A stretch of 25,555 nt of DNA from an uncultured Oscillibacter sp. (GTDB taxonomy: Bacteria > Bacillota > Clostridia > Oscillospirales > Oscillospiraceae): the NCBI GenBank assembly GCA_910583785.1, contig CAJTZK010000020.1:1-25555 (forward strand), in the 5' to 3' direction. Every line of letters starts with the position of its first letter. Positions within the stretch are counted from its first letter, which is position 1. Shown one piece after another: positions 16,372 to 23,230 of the stretch. The translations under genes and the position numbers were made by a program. The notes beneath the pieces are model-generated. The model did not search any database. It worked only from the letters and a program-made list of their open reading frames with translations, and had not been told where the DNA came from.

Positions 16372-18243
16372 CTATTTCAGCCCCTCCTGCCGCTTGCCCA
16401 TCCGCCAGAGGGTGGTCCGGCTGACACCCAGCTCCCGGGCGATCTCCTGCTTGGTCTTGCCCGGTGGGGAGGGGGGCGGGACTGGCGGCGGGCAGGCCGC
16501 AGGAACGCTGGCGGGAGCCATGGAAAAGCTGTGCAGCTCGTTGAGGTCCTCCACCGTCACATCCGCCGCGTCGGACAGGACCACCAGCCGCTCGCAGATG
16601 TTCCGCAGCTCCCGGACGTTGCCGGGCCAGGCGTAGTGCCGCAAGAGCTCCTGGGCCTCCTGGGTGAGCTTGGGCACCTGTTTGCCCAGGCCCGCCGCCA
16701 GGATGCGGAGCTGGCCCTCCATCAAGGGGATCACATCGTCCGGCCGTTCCCGCAGGGGAGGAATGGAAATCTCCAGGGCGTTGAGGCGGTAGAGGAGGTC
16801 GCTCCGGAATTTCCCCAGGGCGATCTGCTCCCGGATGTTGACGTTGGTAGCGGCAATGACCCGCACGTCGATGGGGATAACCGCCGCGCTGCCGATGCGG
16901 CGGATCTCCTTCTCCTGGAGGACCCGGAGCAGCTTTGCCTGGAGGGCCACGGGAATCTCCCCGATCTCATCCAGGAAGATGGTCCCCCGGTGGGCCAGCT
17001 CGAAAAGGCCCATCCTCCCCTCCCGGGAGGCGCCGGAGAAGGAGCCCGGCTCATAGCCGAACAGCTCGCTCTCCAGCAGGTTTTCCGGCAGCGTGGCACA
17101 GTTGATGGCCACAAACGGCTGGGACATCCGCCCGCTGGCGGAGTGGATGCTGTGGGCGAAAAGCTCCTTGCCCGTTCCGGTTTCCCCGGTGATCAGCACG
17201 TCGGAATCGGCCCTGCTGAATTTCTTGGCAATCTCCACCTTTTTCCGCATCTCCGGGTTCACGGCAATGATGCTGCGGAACGTGTACTTGGCGGCGGGGC
17301 CCTTCCGGACCAGGCTCTTCCGGATTCTGCGCTCCTCCTGGAGGATTTTGGACGCGGCGCTGGTGGTAATCAGCGTGCCCACGCCGGAATCCTCGCCGGA
17401 GATGAGCTTATAGCGGACGTAATACTTCTGGCTGCCAATGGCCACTACCTTCTCCTCTCCGTCCCGGCAGGGGGCCTCCCGGCTGCCGATGAAGGTCAGC
17501 CCGGCGTCCAGCTGCTCCACGGAACCGCCCCGCCAGCCCGGGATAAAGGCCAGGCCGTAGAGCTGGTAGGCCCGGTCGTTGGCCTCCAGAATGTGCCCGG
17601 TTTCATCCACCGCCATCACCGCGTCGTCGCTGTTGTCCAGGATCATGCGGATGATGTTGGTTTTTGTCCGCTCGGTATTGATGAGCCGGGCGGCGTTCAG
17701 GGACTCCTGGATCGCCCGCTCCAGCGTGGCAGGCCGGATATGGATGTAGGTACAGGGGAACCCCTGCTCCCGGCAGATGTTGCTGACGGTCCCGCCGCTG
17801 ACAATGGCCTCCATGCCGTCCTGGCGGCAGGCCTCCACCGCCTCATGGGCGGTCTGCTCGTCCACGACCTCATAGAGCTTCAGCTCCGCCTGGCAGAGCT
17901 CGCTGAGCCCGGGGAGCACGGTTTCCAGCCCGTCATGCTGGAAGCACAGCCCGATCTTCCTCGGGTGGAAGGCCTCCCGGCACTCCAGCAGGGCGGAGAG
18001 GATGTCCGTTCCGTCAAAGCCCAGGTGGGTGATATTCTTCCCCGGGTACAGCCCGCAAAGCATCCGGTAGGTGATGCCCCGGGCGATGATGACGTCGTAG
18101 TGGTTCAGGTGGTTTAGAATTTCCGGGCTTCCGTAATGGTGGATCGCGTCGATGCGCACCTCGTCGGTCTGTAATTTCCGCAGCAGGTCTCCTATATAGC
18201 CCAGCTGGTCCGGGGAGGGCGCGAATACGATGACATTAACCAT
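16372..18243 (-). CDS. PrpR_N-type sigma54-dependent transcriptional activator
   Basis: A 623-residue enhancer-binding protein. Residues 1-190 form a PrpR_N-type sensor domain, and 195-300 a PAS-like domain (ILDNSDDAVMAVDETGHILEAN). The central AAA+ domain (about 325-545) contains Walker A GETGTGKE (353-360), ESELFG (391-396), the sigma54-contacting loop GSFSGA (400-405) and Walker B GTIFLDEIGEI. A proline-rich linker leads to a C-terminal Fis-type helix-turn-helix (KQEIARELGVSRTTLWRMG). The usual loop is GAFTGA; here Ala and Thr are replaced by Ser. PrpR_N domains bind small acids or their metabolites. It probably binds the TGAAAC/GTTTCA array at 22754-22835 and drives the sigma54 promoter at 22565-22581. 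As its gene lies inside the operon it would amplify its own synthesis. Confidence 0.92.
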   Translation of the reverse strand: MVNVIVFAPSPDQLGYIGDLLRKLQTDEVRIDAIHHYGSPEILNHLNHYDVIIARGITYRMLCGLYPGKNITHLGFDGTDILSALLECREAFHPRKIGLCFQHDGLETVLPGLSELCQAELKLYEVVDEQTAHEAVEACRQDGMEAIVSGGTVSNICREQGFPCTYIHIRPATLERAIQESLNAARLINTERTKTNIIRMILDNSDDAVMAVDETGHILEANDRAYQLYGLAFIPGWRGGSVEQLDAGLTFIGSREAPCRDGEEKVVAIGSQKYYVRYKLISGEDSGVGTLITTSAASKILQEERRIRKSLVRKGPAAKYTFRSIIAVNPEMRKKVEIAKKFSRADSDVLITGETGTGKELFAHSIHSASGRMSQPFVAINCATLPENLLESELFGYEPGSFSGASREGRMGLFELAHRGTIFLDEIGEIPVALQAKLLRVLQEKEIRRIGSAAVIPIDVRVIAATNVNIREQIALGKFRSDLLYRLNALEISIPPLRERPDDVIPLMEGQLRILAAGLGKQVPKLTQEAQELLRHYAWPGNVRELRNICERLVVLSDAADVTVEDLNELHSFSMAPASVPAACPPPVPPPSPPGKTKQEIARELGVSRTTLWRMGKRQEGLK

Positions 18244-18296
18244 AGCACTTCCCTTTCTTCACAAGGCGCAGGAGCTCCCACCGGGCCCAACGGGTC

Positions 18297-18324
18297 CAGG
18301 CGGGCCTGAAAACAGGCCCGCCTG
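18297..18324 (-). terminator. Strong intra-operon hairpin after tctC
   Basis: CAGGCGGGCCTG pairs perfectly with CAGGCCCGCCTG (12 bp, 4-nt loop) just downstream of the tctC stop. No T-tract follows on the minus strand, so full termination is unlikely. A hairpin here is typical of 3'-end protection that keeps binding-protein mRNA abundant, or of partial read-through to the activator gene. Confidence 0.5.
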
Positions 18325-18334
18325 AGGAAAGGAC

Positions 18335-19372
18335 TCAGCTGATGCCGTTCTCCGCCATGTAATCGGCCTCGTAATCCGTGACATAGGTGGTAGCAGCCGC
18401 AGTATCCATGTACTGGTCCAGCAGCTGGTTGGTCTCCAGGTACTCCTTGTGCCAGGCGTCCGTGCCGGAGACCTTACCCAGGGCCTCAGACCAGAAGGCC
18501 ACGGCGGCGTCGCTCATGCTGGCGGGAGCGGCCACGCCGCGCCACACGGGAACTTCCACGTTCTCATAGTCGCCGATCTCGGAGAGGGTGGGCGCGTCGG
18601 CCAGGTTGCCGCTGTACCGCTCGGTGGACAGGGCCAGGACGGGATTCAGGTCGCCGGACTCCACATACTGGGAGGCGGCGGCGGGCTTGGAGATGACGAA
18701 GTCCACGTTGCCGCCCAGGGCCGCGGTGATGGCGTCGGAGGTGGAATCGTAGGTGATATAGCTCATCTGGGCGTCGGTCAGGCCCACCTCGGCCAGCAGC
18801 TTGTTGTAGGTGGTGATGTCATCTCCCTTGGAGCCGCCGATGACCACGAAGGTTCCGTTTTTCGCGGCCTCAATGGCAGCGGCAAAGTCGGTCTGGTCTC
18901 CGCCAGCCTTGGCATAGTCCGTCTTGGAGTCGGAGGCGGGGCAGGAGAAGAGCAGCTGCTTGTCTACCGCCATGATGGCCAGGATGCGGAAATTAGCGGC
19001 CCGGTTCTTGGTGTTCTGGACCATGGGCATCAGGTCGCCGGAGTTAAAGGTCAGCAGGTTGTAGTCCGCGTCGCCCGCCTTCATGGTGGCGATTTTGTTC
19101 CGGCCCACTTCGCCCGCGCCGTCGGTCTCGTTGGAAACCACGATGGTCTGGCCGTTTACCAGGCCCTCGTTGGTCATGATTTCGCTGATCTTGCGGGAGA
19201 AGATGTCGGAACCGCCGCCGGCGGAGGAGGTGCAGGTCCAGGTGACGGTCTTGCTGGGGGTGAAGGTTCCGGAATCGCCGGAGCCGCCGCCGGAACCGCC
19301 GGAGCCGCCGCCGCAGGCGGCCAGGGCCAGGAGCATCAGGGCTGCAAGAGTCAGGGCCATCAGTTTTTTCAT
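18335..19372 (-). CDS. tctC: Tripartite tricarboxylate transporter substrate-binding lipoprotein
   Basis: A 345-residue extracellular binding protein of the TctC/BugT type. The signal peptide ends with lipobox LALAAC, placing the lipidated cysteine at residue 20, followed by a long Gly/Ser linker (21-35). The mature domain has the family features WTCTSSAGGGSDIFSRKI and NETDGAGEVGRNKI near residues 47-100, the region that contacts the carboxylate ligand through bound water and backbone amides. Anchored to the outer face of the membrane, it delivers substrate to TctA/TctB. It has a strong ribosome site (AAGGAG) and lies last of the three transporter genes, 73 bases after tctA. Ligands of this class are di-, tri- and hydroxy-carboxylates; the precise one is not predictable. 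Confidence 0.9.
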   Translation of the reverse strand: MKKLMALTLAALMLLALAACGGGSGGSGGGSGDSGTFTPSKTVTWTCTSSAGGGSDIFSRKISEIMTNEGLVNGQTIVVSNETDGAGEVGRNKIATMKAGDADYNLLTFNSGDLMPMVQNTKNRAANFRILAIMAVDKQLLFSCPASDSKTDYAKAGGDQTDFAAAIEAAKNGTFVVIGGSKGDDITTYNKLLAEVGLTDAQMSYITYDSTSDAITAALGGNVDFVISKPAAASQYVESGDLNPVLALSTERYSGNLADAPTLSEIGDYENVEVPVWRGVAAPASMSDAAVAFWSEALGKVSGTDAWHKEYLETNQLLDQYMDTAAATTYVTDYEADYMAENGIS

Positions 19373-19445
19373 GGTAAATTCTCCTTCTTTTCAACTGTGT
19401 TTATTTTATTTCCATTTGGATTGGAAATCAAACAAATCCGGCACC

Positions 19446-20972
19446 TTACACCGGGGTCTTTTTCCCGGCGCCCATCTTCCGGCGGACAGCTTTCACCGTC
19501 GGGGTCAGGATCAGAACCAGGAACACGGCCAGGAGCACCAGCTTCAGCGGGGAGTCCGCGAAGATGCCCAGGCTGCCCCGGGAGGCGATGAACGCCTTGC
19601 GCATGTTCTCCTCCAGCATGGGGGCCAGGACGAAGGCCAGCAGCATGGGAGCCGTGGGGAAGCCGTTTTTATCCAGCAGGTAGCCCACGATGCCGGAGAT
19701 GAACATGATGATCACGCCGTACATGGAGTTGGAGGTGGAGTACGCGCCCACGATGCACACGCAGGTAATGATGGGGATCATGTACTTCACGGGGACACTG
19801 AGGATTTTAATGAGGAACGGGATCACCAGGATGGCCACCAGGAGCGTGAAGATATTGGCGACGTACATCGAGGAGATCAGGCCCCAGCAGAAATCAGGAT
19901 TCGTGTCAAACAGCAGGGGGCCGGGGTTCAGGCCCCACATCATCAATCCGCCCAGCAGCACCGCGCCAGTGCCGGAACCGGGAATGCCCAGGGCCAGCAA
20001 GGGGGCGAAGGCGCCCGCCGCCGCCGCGTTGTTGGCCGCCTCAGAGGCGGCGATGCCCTCAATGGCGCCCGTGCCCATGGGTTCCTCGCTCTTGAATTTC
20101 TTCTGCATGGCATAGCCCACCATGGAGCCCGTCGTCGCCCCGGAACCGGGCAGGACGCCCACGAAGGTGCCCACAAAGCCGGAACGCAGGGTCGGGGGAA
20201 GCATGCGCTTGAGGTCGTGCCCGTTGGGCATGGACTCCTTGATGGAGAGCTTTTGCTTGCTGTCCTCGCTGGCCCGTTTTTCCTCGTCGGCCTCCCGCTC
20301 GTTGATGAGCTTAATGACCTGGGCAAAGCCCACGCAGCCGATGATGAAGGGGGTAAAGGGAATGCCGCCCAGCAGGTACATGTTGCCAAACTCATACCGG
20401 GGTGCGCCGGAGAGGGTGTCCATGCCGATGGAAGCCACCAGGATGCCCAGCATAGTGATCACAATGCCCTTGATGGGACTCTCCCCGATCAGCCAGCTGA
20501 TGGAGGTCATGGCAATCAGCAGGATGATGGTCATTTCCGCATAGCCGAACATGAGGCCGATGGTCGCCAGGCCCGAGGCGGTGAGGGTCAGAATCAGGAT
20601 GCCGATGGTACCGCCGATGAAGCTGGCCAGGTTGGCGGTCATCAGCGCCTGGCCGGGACGGCCCTTCCGGGCCATGGGGTAGCCGTCCAGGGCGGTGGTG
20701 ATGGCCGGGGAATCGCCGGGGATGTTCAGCAGGATGGCGCTGAAGGAGCCGCCGTACATGTTGGCGTAGTATAGCGCGCCCAGCATGATGATGGCGGTGG
20801 TGGGATTGAACTTGTAGGTCAGGGGCAGCAGCAGCGCGCAGCCCGCCAGGGAGCCGATGCCGGGCATGGCGCCCACTACAAGGCCCAGGACCGCGCCCAG
20901 GAGGCACACGCCGATGTTCTCAGGGGCCAGGGCCACCTGGAAGCCCGCCAGCAGAGACGCAAAATTTTCCAT
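19446..20972 (-). CDS. tctA: Tripartite tricarboxylate transporter large membrane subunit
   Basis: A 508-residue polytopic protein of the TctA family with about eleven or twelve membrane segments. Family signatures are GAMPGIGSLAGCALLLPLT (34-52), YGGSFSAILLNIPGD (73-87) and, in the second repeat, GVLPGSGATTGSMVGY and LALGIPGSGTGAVLLGG. These Pro-Gly motifs form the two halves of the transport site. Start ATG follows an acceptable ribosome site 17 bases after tctB. It forms the ion-driven channel with TctB and receives substrate from TctC, importing a carboxylate with a sodium or proton gradient. Length matches the family (about 500). Confidence 0.95.
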   Translation of the reverse strand: MENFASLLAGFQVALAPENIGVCLLGAVLGLVVGAMPGIGSLAGCALLLPLTYKFNPTTAIIMLGALYYANMYGGSFSAILLNIPGDSPAITTALDGYPMARKGRPGQALMTANLASFIGGTIGILILTLTASGLATIGLMFGYAEMTIILLIAMTSISWLIGESPIKGIVITMLGILVASIGMDTLSGAPRYEFGNMYLLGGIPFTPFIIGCVGFAQVIKLINEREADEEKRASEDSKQKLSIKESMPNGHDLKRMLPPTLRSGFVGTFVGVLPGSGATTGSMVGYAMQKKFKSEEPMGTGAIEGIAASEAANNAAAAGAFAPLLALGIPGSGTGAVLLGGLMMWGLNPGPLLFDTNPDFCWGLISSMYVANIFTLLVAILVIPFLIKILSVPVKYMIPIITCVCIVGAYSTSNSMYGVIIMFISGIVGYLLDKNGFPTAPMLLAFVLAPMLEENMRKAFIASRGSLGIFADSPLKLVLLAVFLVLILTPTVKAVRRKMGAGKKTPV

Positions 20973-20989
20973 ACTTCACGGCCCTCCCT

Positions 20990-21448
20990 TTACAGAATCA
21001 TGTCCAGCAGCAGACCCATGGGGAACCGGATCTGGAGCCAGAAGGTGAAGACGCCCAGGATGATGGCCGCCATGATCAGCTCGATGACCAGGATGACCTT
21101 CCAGGAAGCGCGCTCCACGAATTTCAGCCAGAGGAAAATGTAAATCAGGCAGCTGGGCACCAGGCCGATGACAAAGGTGCACAGGATAATGCCCGCCGCG
21201 CCCAGCATGACCATCAGCTCGTTGCGGTTGTACCGCACCGTCCCGCTGTCTTTATCCCGGGCAATCTGGAGGAAGCAGGCAATGCTGGAAACCAGCAGCA
21301 CCACGGCAATGATGATGGGGAAAAAGCCGGGGGTGGGCTGGCCCTTCCAGAAGCCATAGTCCTTCAGGCCCACGATAATGAACACCAGGGAAAAAACGAT
21401 GGTGGCCAGGGGAATCACGGTCCGCAGGTTCAGTTTTTTCTTTTCCAA
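20990..21448 (-). CDS. tctB: Tripartite tricarboxylate transporter small membrane subunit
   Basis: A 152-residue protein with four predicted membrane spans: VIPLATIVFSLVFIIVGL (10-27), FFPIIIAVVLLVSSIACFL (42-60), MLGAAGIILCTFVIGLV (81-97, continuing to 110) and ILVIELIMAAIILGVFTFWL (120-139). The pattern, including the PGFFP entry to span two, is that of TctB. It lies between the PdxA-like gene (26 bases) and tctA (17 bases). The sequence of TctB proteins diverges strongly, so the call rests on topology, length and position. Confidence 0.85.
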   Translation of the reverse strand: MEKKKLNLRTVIPLATIVFSLVFIIVGLKDYGFWKGQPTPGFFPIIIAVVLLVSSIACFLQIARDKDSGTVRYNRNELMVMLGAAGIILCTFVIGLVPSCLIYIFLWLKFVERASWKVILVIELIMAAIILGVFTFWLQIRFPMGLLLDMIL

Positions 21449-21474
21449 AACGATTCGCTCTCCTTTCAGCGGCC

Positions 21475-22488
21475 TCAGCCGGAGGTCTTTTCCCGTTTCG
21501 CCAGGGCCATCTTCGCGGTGGTGCGGACGGCCCGCTCAAAGGAATCCGTGGTGACGCTGGCCTTGCCCACCTTGTCAAAGGCGGTGCCGTGGGCGCAGGT
21601 GGCGATGGGATAGGGCTGGCCCCCGGCCACGGTGATACAGCGCTGGAAACCCACCAGCTTCAGGGCAATCTGGCCCTGGTCGTGGTACATGGTGACCACC
21701 ACGTCGAAGTCCCCCGCCAGGGCGCTGATGAAGAGGGTATCGGCGGAATAGGGGCCCGTGACGTTCCATCCGGTCTCCTTCACCACCTTTTCAATGGTGG
21801 GGCCAATGACGTCCACTTCCTCCCGGCCGCAGAGGCCGAACTCGCCGCAGTGGGGATTCAGGGCCGCCACGGCGATGCGGGGCTTGTGGCCCAGGCTCTC
21901 TCCGGTGATCTCGCCCAGCTCGATGGCCTCCCGGAGGGTAGTCTCGGTGAGGTTGGCGCTGACCTCGCTGATGGGGATGTGGCTGGTGGTCCGGACGGTC
22001 ATGAGATCGTCCATCATGTTGACCTCACAGAAGGGGGTGGTGAGGTTGAAGGCGTGGGCCAAGTATGTATGCTCGCTCTCGTCGTGGAGCCCCGCCATCT
22101 TCATGGCCCCCTTGTGGAAGGGCCCGAAGACAAAGCCCTCGATCTTCCCGGCCTTGCAGAGCTCAATTCCGGTGTCCAGCTGCTTGAGGTCGCTGGCCCC
22201 GCAGTAGGCGTTGGCCTCGCCGTAGGCCACCTGGGCGGGGTCCTGGTCCTTCAGGTCCAGCACGGGGAAGCCCTTGGTCCAGTCGCATTCGCTGAGGTCG
22301 CTGACCACGTAGTGGGGCACGCTGCCGCCCACCACCTTCAAGCCGTGCTCGAACATGCGCAGGTCTCCGATGATGACGGGGCGGCAGTAGTCCTTGTAGT
22401 AATCCCGCAGGGCCAGCATAGCCACCAGCTCCGGGCCAACGCCGGCGGAGTTTCCCAAAAGGACGCCGAGGATAGGCTTTTCACTCAT
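21475..22488 (-). CDS. PdxA-family metal- and NAD-dependent dehydrogenase
   Basis: A 337-residue relative of 4-hydroxythreonine-4-phosphate dehydrogenase. The three metal-binding histidines are present: His170 (RTTSHIP), His213 (LNPHCGE) and His269 (MYHDQGQIALK). The nucleotide-loop motif GDPAGIGPE appears as GNSAGVGPE (12-20), and the substrate segment is TCAHGTAFD. PdxA itself serves vitamin B6 synthesis, but PdxA2-type paralogues oxidatively decarboxylate 4-phospho-threonate or 4-phospho-erythronate, and others act on aromatic cis-diols. As first gene of a transporter operon with its own sigma54 promoter, a catabolic role is far likelier than B6 synthesis. The DUF1537 kinase that normally partners PdxA2 is absent, and the altered loop hints at a different substrate. 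The ATG has GGAGG eight bases upstream. Confidence 0.85.
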   Translation of the reverse strand: MSEKPILGVLLGNSAGVGPELVAMLALRDYYKDYCRPVIIGDLRMFEHGLKVVGGSVPHYVVSDLSECDWTKGFPVLDLKDQDPAQVAYGEANAYCGASDLKQLDTGIELCKAGKIEGFVFGPFHKGAMKMAGLHDESEHTYLAHAFNLTTPFCEVNMMDDLMTVRTTSHIPISEVSANLTETTLREAIELGEITGESLGHKPRIAVAALNPHCGEFGLCGREEVDVIGPTIEKVVKETGWNVTGPYSADTLFISALAGDFDVVVTMYHDQGQIALKLVGFQRCITVAGGQPYPIATCAHGTAFDKVGKASVTTDSFERAVRTTAKMALAKREKTSG

Positions 22489-22564
22489 AAATCATACCTC
22501 CACAAATCATCTCTTTATCCGCGAAACCCGACCGATTTCCGCGAACTTGCTTCGGCTTTATATT

Positions 22565-22581
22565 TAGCAAGTTATGTGCCA
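22565..22581 (-). promoter_or_regulatory. sigma54 (-24/-12) promoter of the pdxA-tct-larA-suyAB-like operon
   Basis: On the minus strand TGGCAC-ATAAC-TTGC matches the sigma54 consensus, with GG and GC separated by the required ten bases. The predicted start near 22556 gives a leader of about 68 nt to the pdxA-like ATG at 22488. The same operon encodes a sigma54 activator, which supports the call. Confidence 0.85.
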
Positions 22582-22753
22582 AAACAGCGGACATTCCGTT
22601 TCCCTCCAGGAATCCCTCCCCTTTTTGTGAATTATGTGTGAATTGATTGTCAAAATTTGAGCAAAGTCACCAGGGAAAAAGCGACAAACGGACACCCACT
22701 TTCCAGAGGATTTCCATCCAAATTATACAGGATTGAAAATTTTAGGAAATGGT

Positions 22754-22835
22754 TGAAACACTTATTTGAAACATCTGAAACGCAAATGTTTCAAACGTTT
22801 CATTTGAAACACGCCACCGAACGTTTCAATGAAAC
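22754..22835 (-). promoter_or_regulatory. Enhancer array of TGAAAC/GTTTCA half-sites
   Basis: Eight copies of one hexamer lie in 82 bases: TGAAAC at 22754, 22767, 22776, 22805 and 22830; GTTTCA at 22788, 22797 and 22823. They form inverted repeats including TGAAAC-N6-GTTTCA (22776-22793), GTTTCA-TT-TGAAAC (22797-22810) and the perfect 17-bp palindrome ACGTTTCA-A-TGAAACGT (22821-22837). Located 200-280 nt upstream of the sigma54 start, it fits an upstream activator sequence for the PrpR_N-type protein. Confidence 0.8.
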
Positions 22836-22838
22836 GTC

Positions 22839-22866
22839 AAAAAACCGCCCTCTCGGGCGGTTTTTT
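22839..22866. terminator. Perfect bidirectional intrinsic terminator
   Basis: AAAAAACCGCCC-TCTC-GGGCGGTTTTTT: a 12-bp stem with flanking A and T tracts. On the minus strand it ends the transcript of the small gene at 22953-23060 (and any read-through from iolB), insulating the enhancer array just beyond it. A second stem, CCCCGC...GCGGGG near 22886-22898, precedes it. Confidence 0.93.
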
Positions 22867-22952
22867 ATAAAGGCTCTGTTTGATCCCCGCCAGCGGGGCA
22901 TCTTCCGGCGGAAGCCAGCCCGTCACGCAGGCGCGGCTCTTCCCTGGCGCCG

Positions 22953-23060
22953 TTACTTGCCCGCTTTTCCTGCGGGCTTCAGCTCTTTGCGCATACGGCT
23001 CAGCTCTTCATAGTGAAGATTCACCAAGCCCTGAAACAGTTTGCGAAACATCAATCTCAC
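22953..23060 (-). CDS. Small basic protein of 35 residues, unknown function
   Basis: A short reading frame starting GTG, in frame with an ATG nine bases later (23051), giving 35 or 32 residues. I prefer GTG because AAGGAAG lies about five bases upstream, whereas the ATG would be about 13 from it. The product (MRLMFRKLFQGLVNLHYEEL, then a stretch rich in Arg, Lys and Glu ending KPAGKAGK) has a possible amphipathic N-terminal helix and a charged tail; I recognise no family. It has a weak promoter candidate upstream and a perfect terminator about 90 bases downstream, so the unit is transcribed or is a small RNA with an incidental frame. It lies between iolB and the sigma54 enhancer, related to neither by sequence. 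Confidence 0.45.
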   Translation of the reverse strand: MRLMFRKLFQGLVNLHYEELSRMRKELKPAGKAGK

Positions 23061-23086
23061 TTCTTCCTTTCCTTGCGTGTACCCAT

Positions 23087-23114
23087 AGGATAGCACGTTT
23101 TCAGAAGAAGTCCA
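23087..23114 (-). promoter_or_regulatory. Weak promoter candidate for the 35-residue gene
   Basis: On the minus strand TGGACT (23109-23114) and TATCCT (23087-23092) are spaced by 16 bases, each matching four of six consensus positions. Between here and iolB (23115-23230) the DNA is unusually AT-rich and holds an inverted repeat, CATAAAA-N10-TTTTATG (23170-23193), of unknown role. Confidence 0.35.
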
Positions 23115-23230
23115 GCGTTAAAGTAACCGTTTTCCTTGGTGCGGAAGAATTTTATTTGTACTGTTTGCACATAAAATCAAAATATGTTTTATGCAATGTA
23201 AACAATTTCAAAATTCCAGCAGCCCTGGAG

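Noticed and set aside
14092..18117. Very long plus-strand open frame (1341 codons) opposite the larA-activator genes
   Set aside because: Antisense frame kept open by GC-rich codon bias; composition is His/Gly/Asp-rich low-complexity and the minus-strand genes have clear families.
22722..22727. TATAAT on the minus strand upstream of the sigma54 promoter
   Set aside because: No acceptable -35 element at 16-18 bases, and a much better sigma54 promoter lies closer to the gene.
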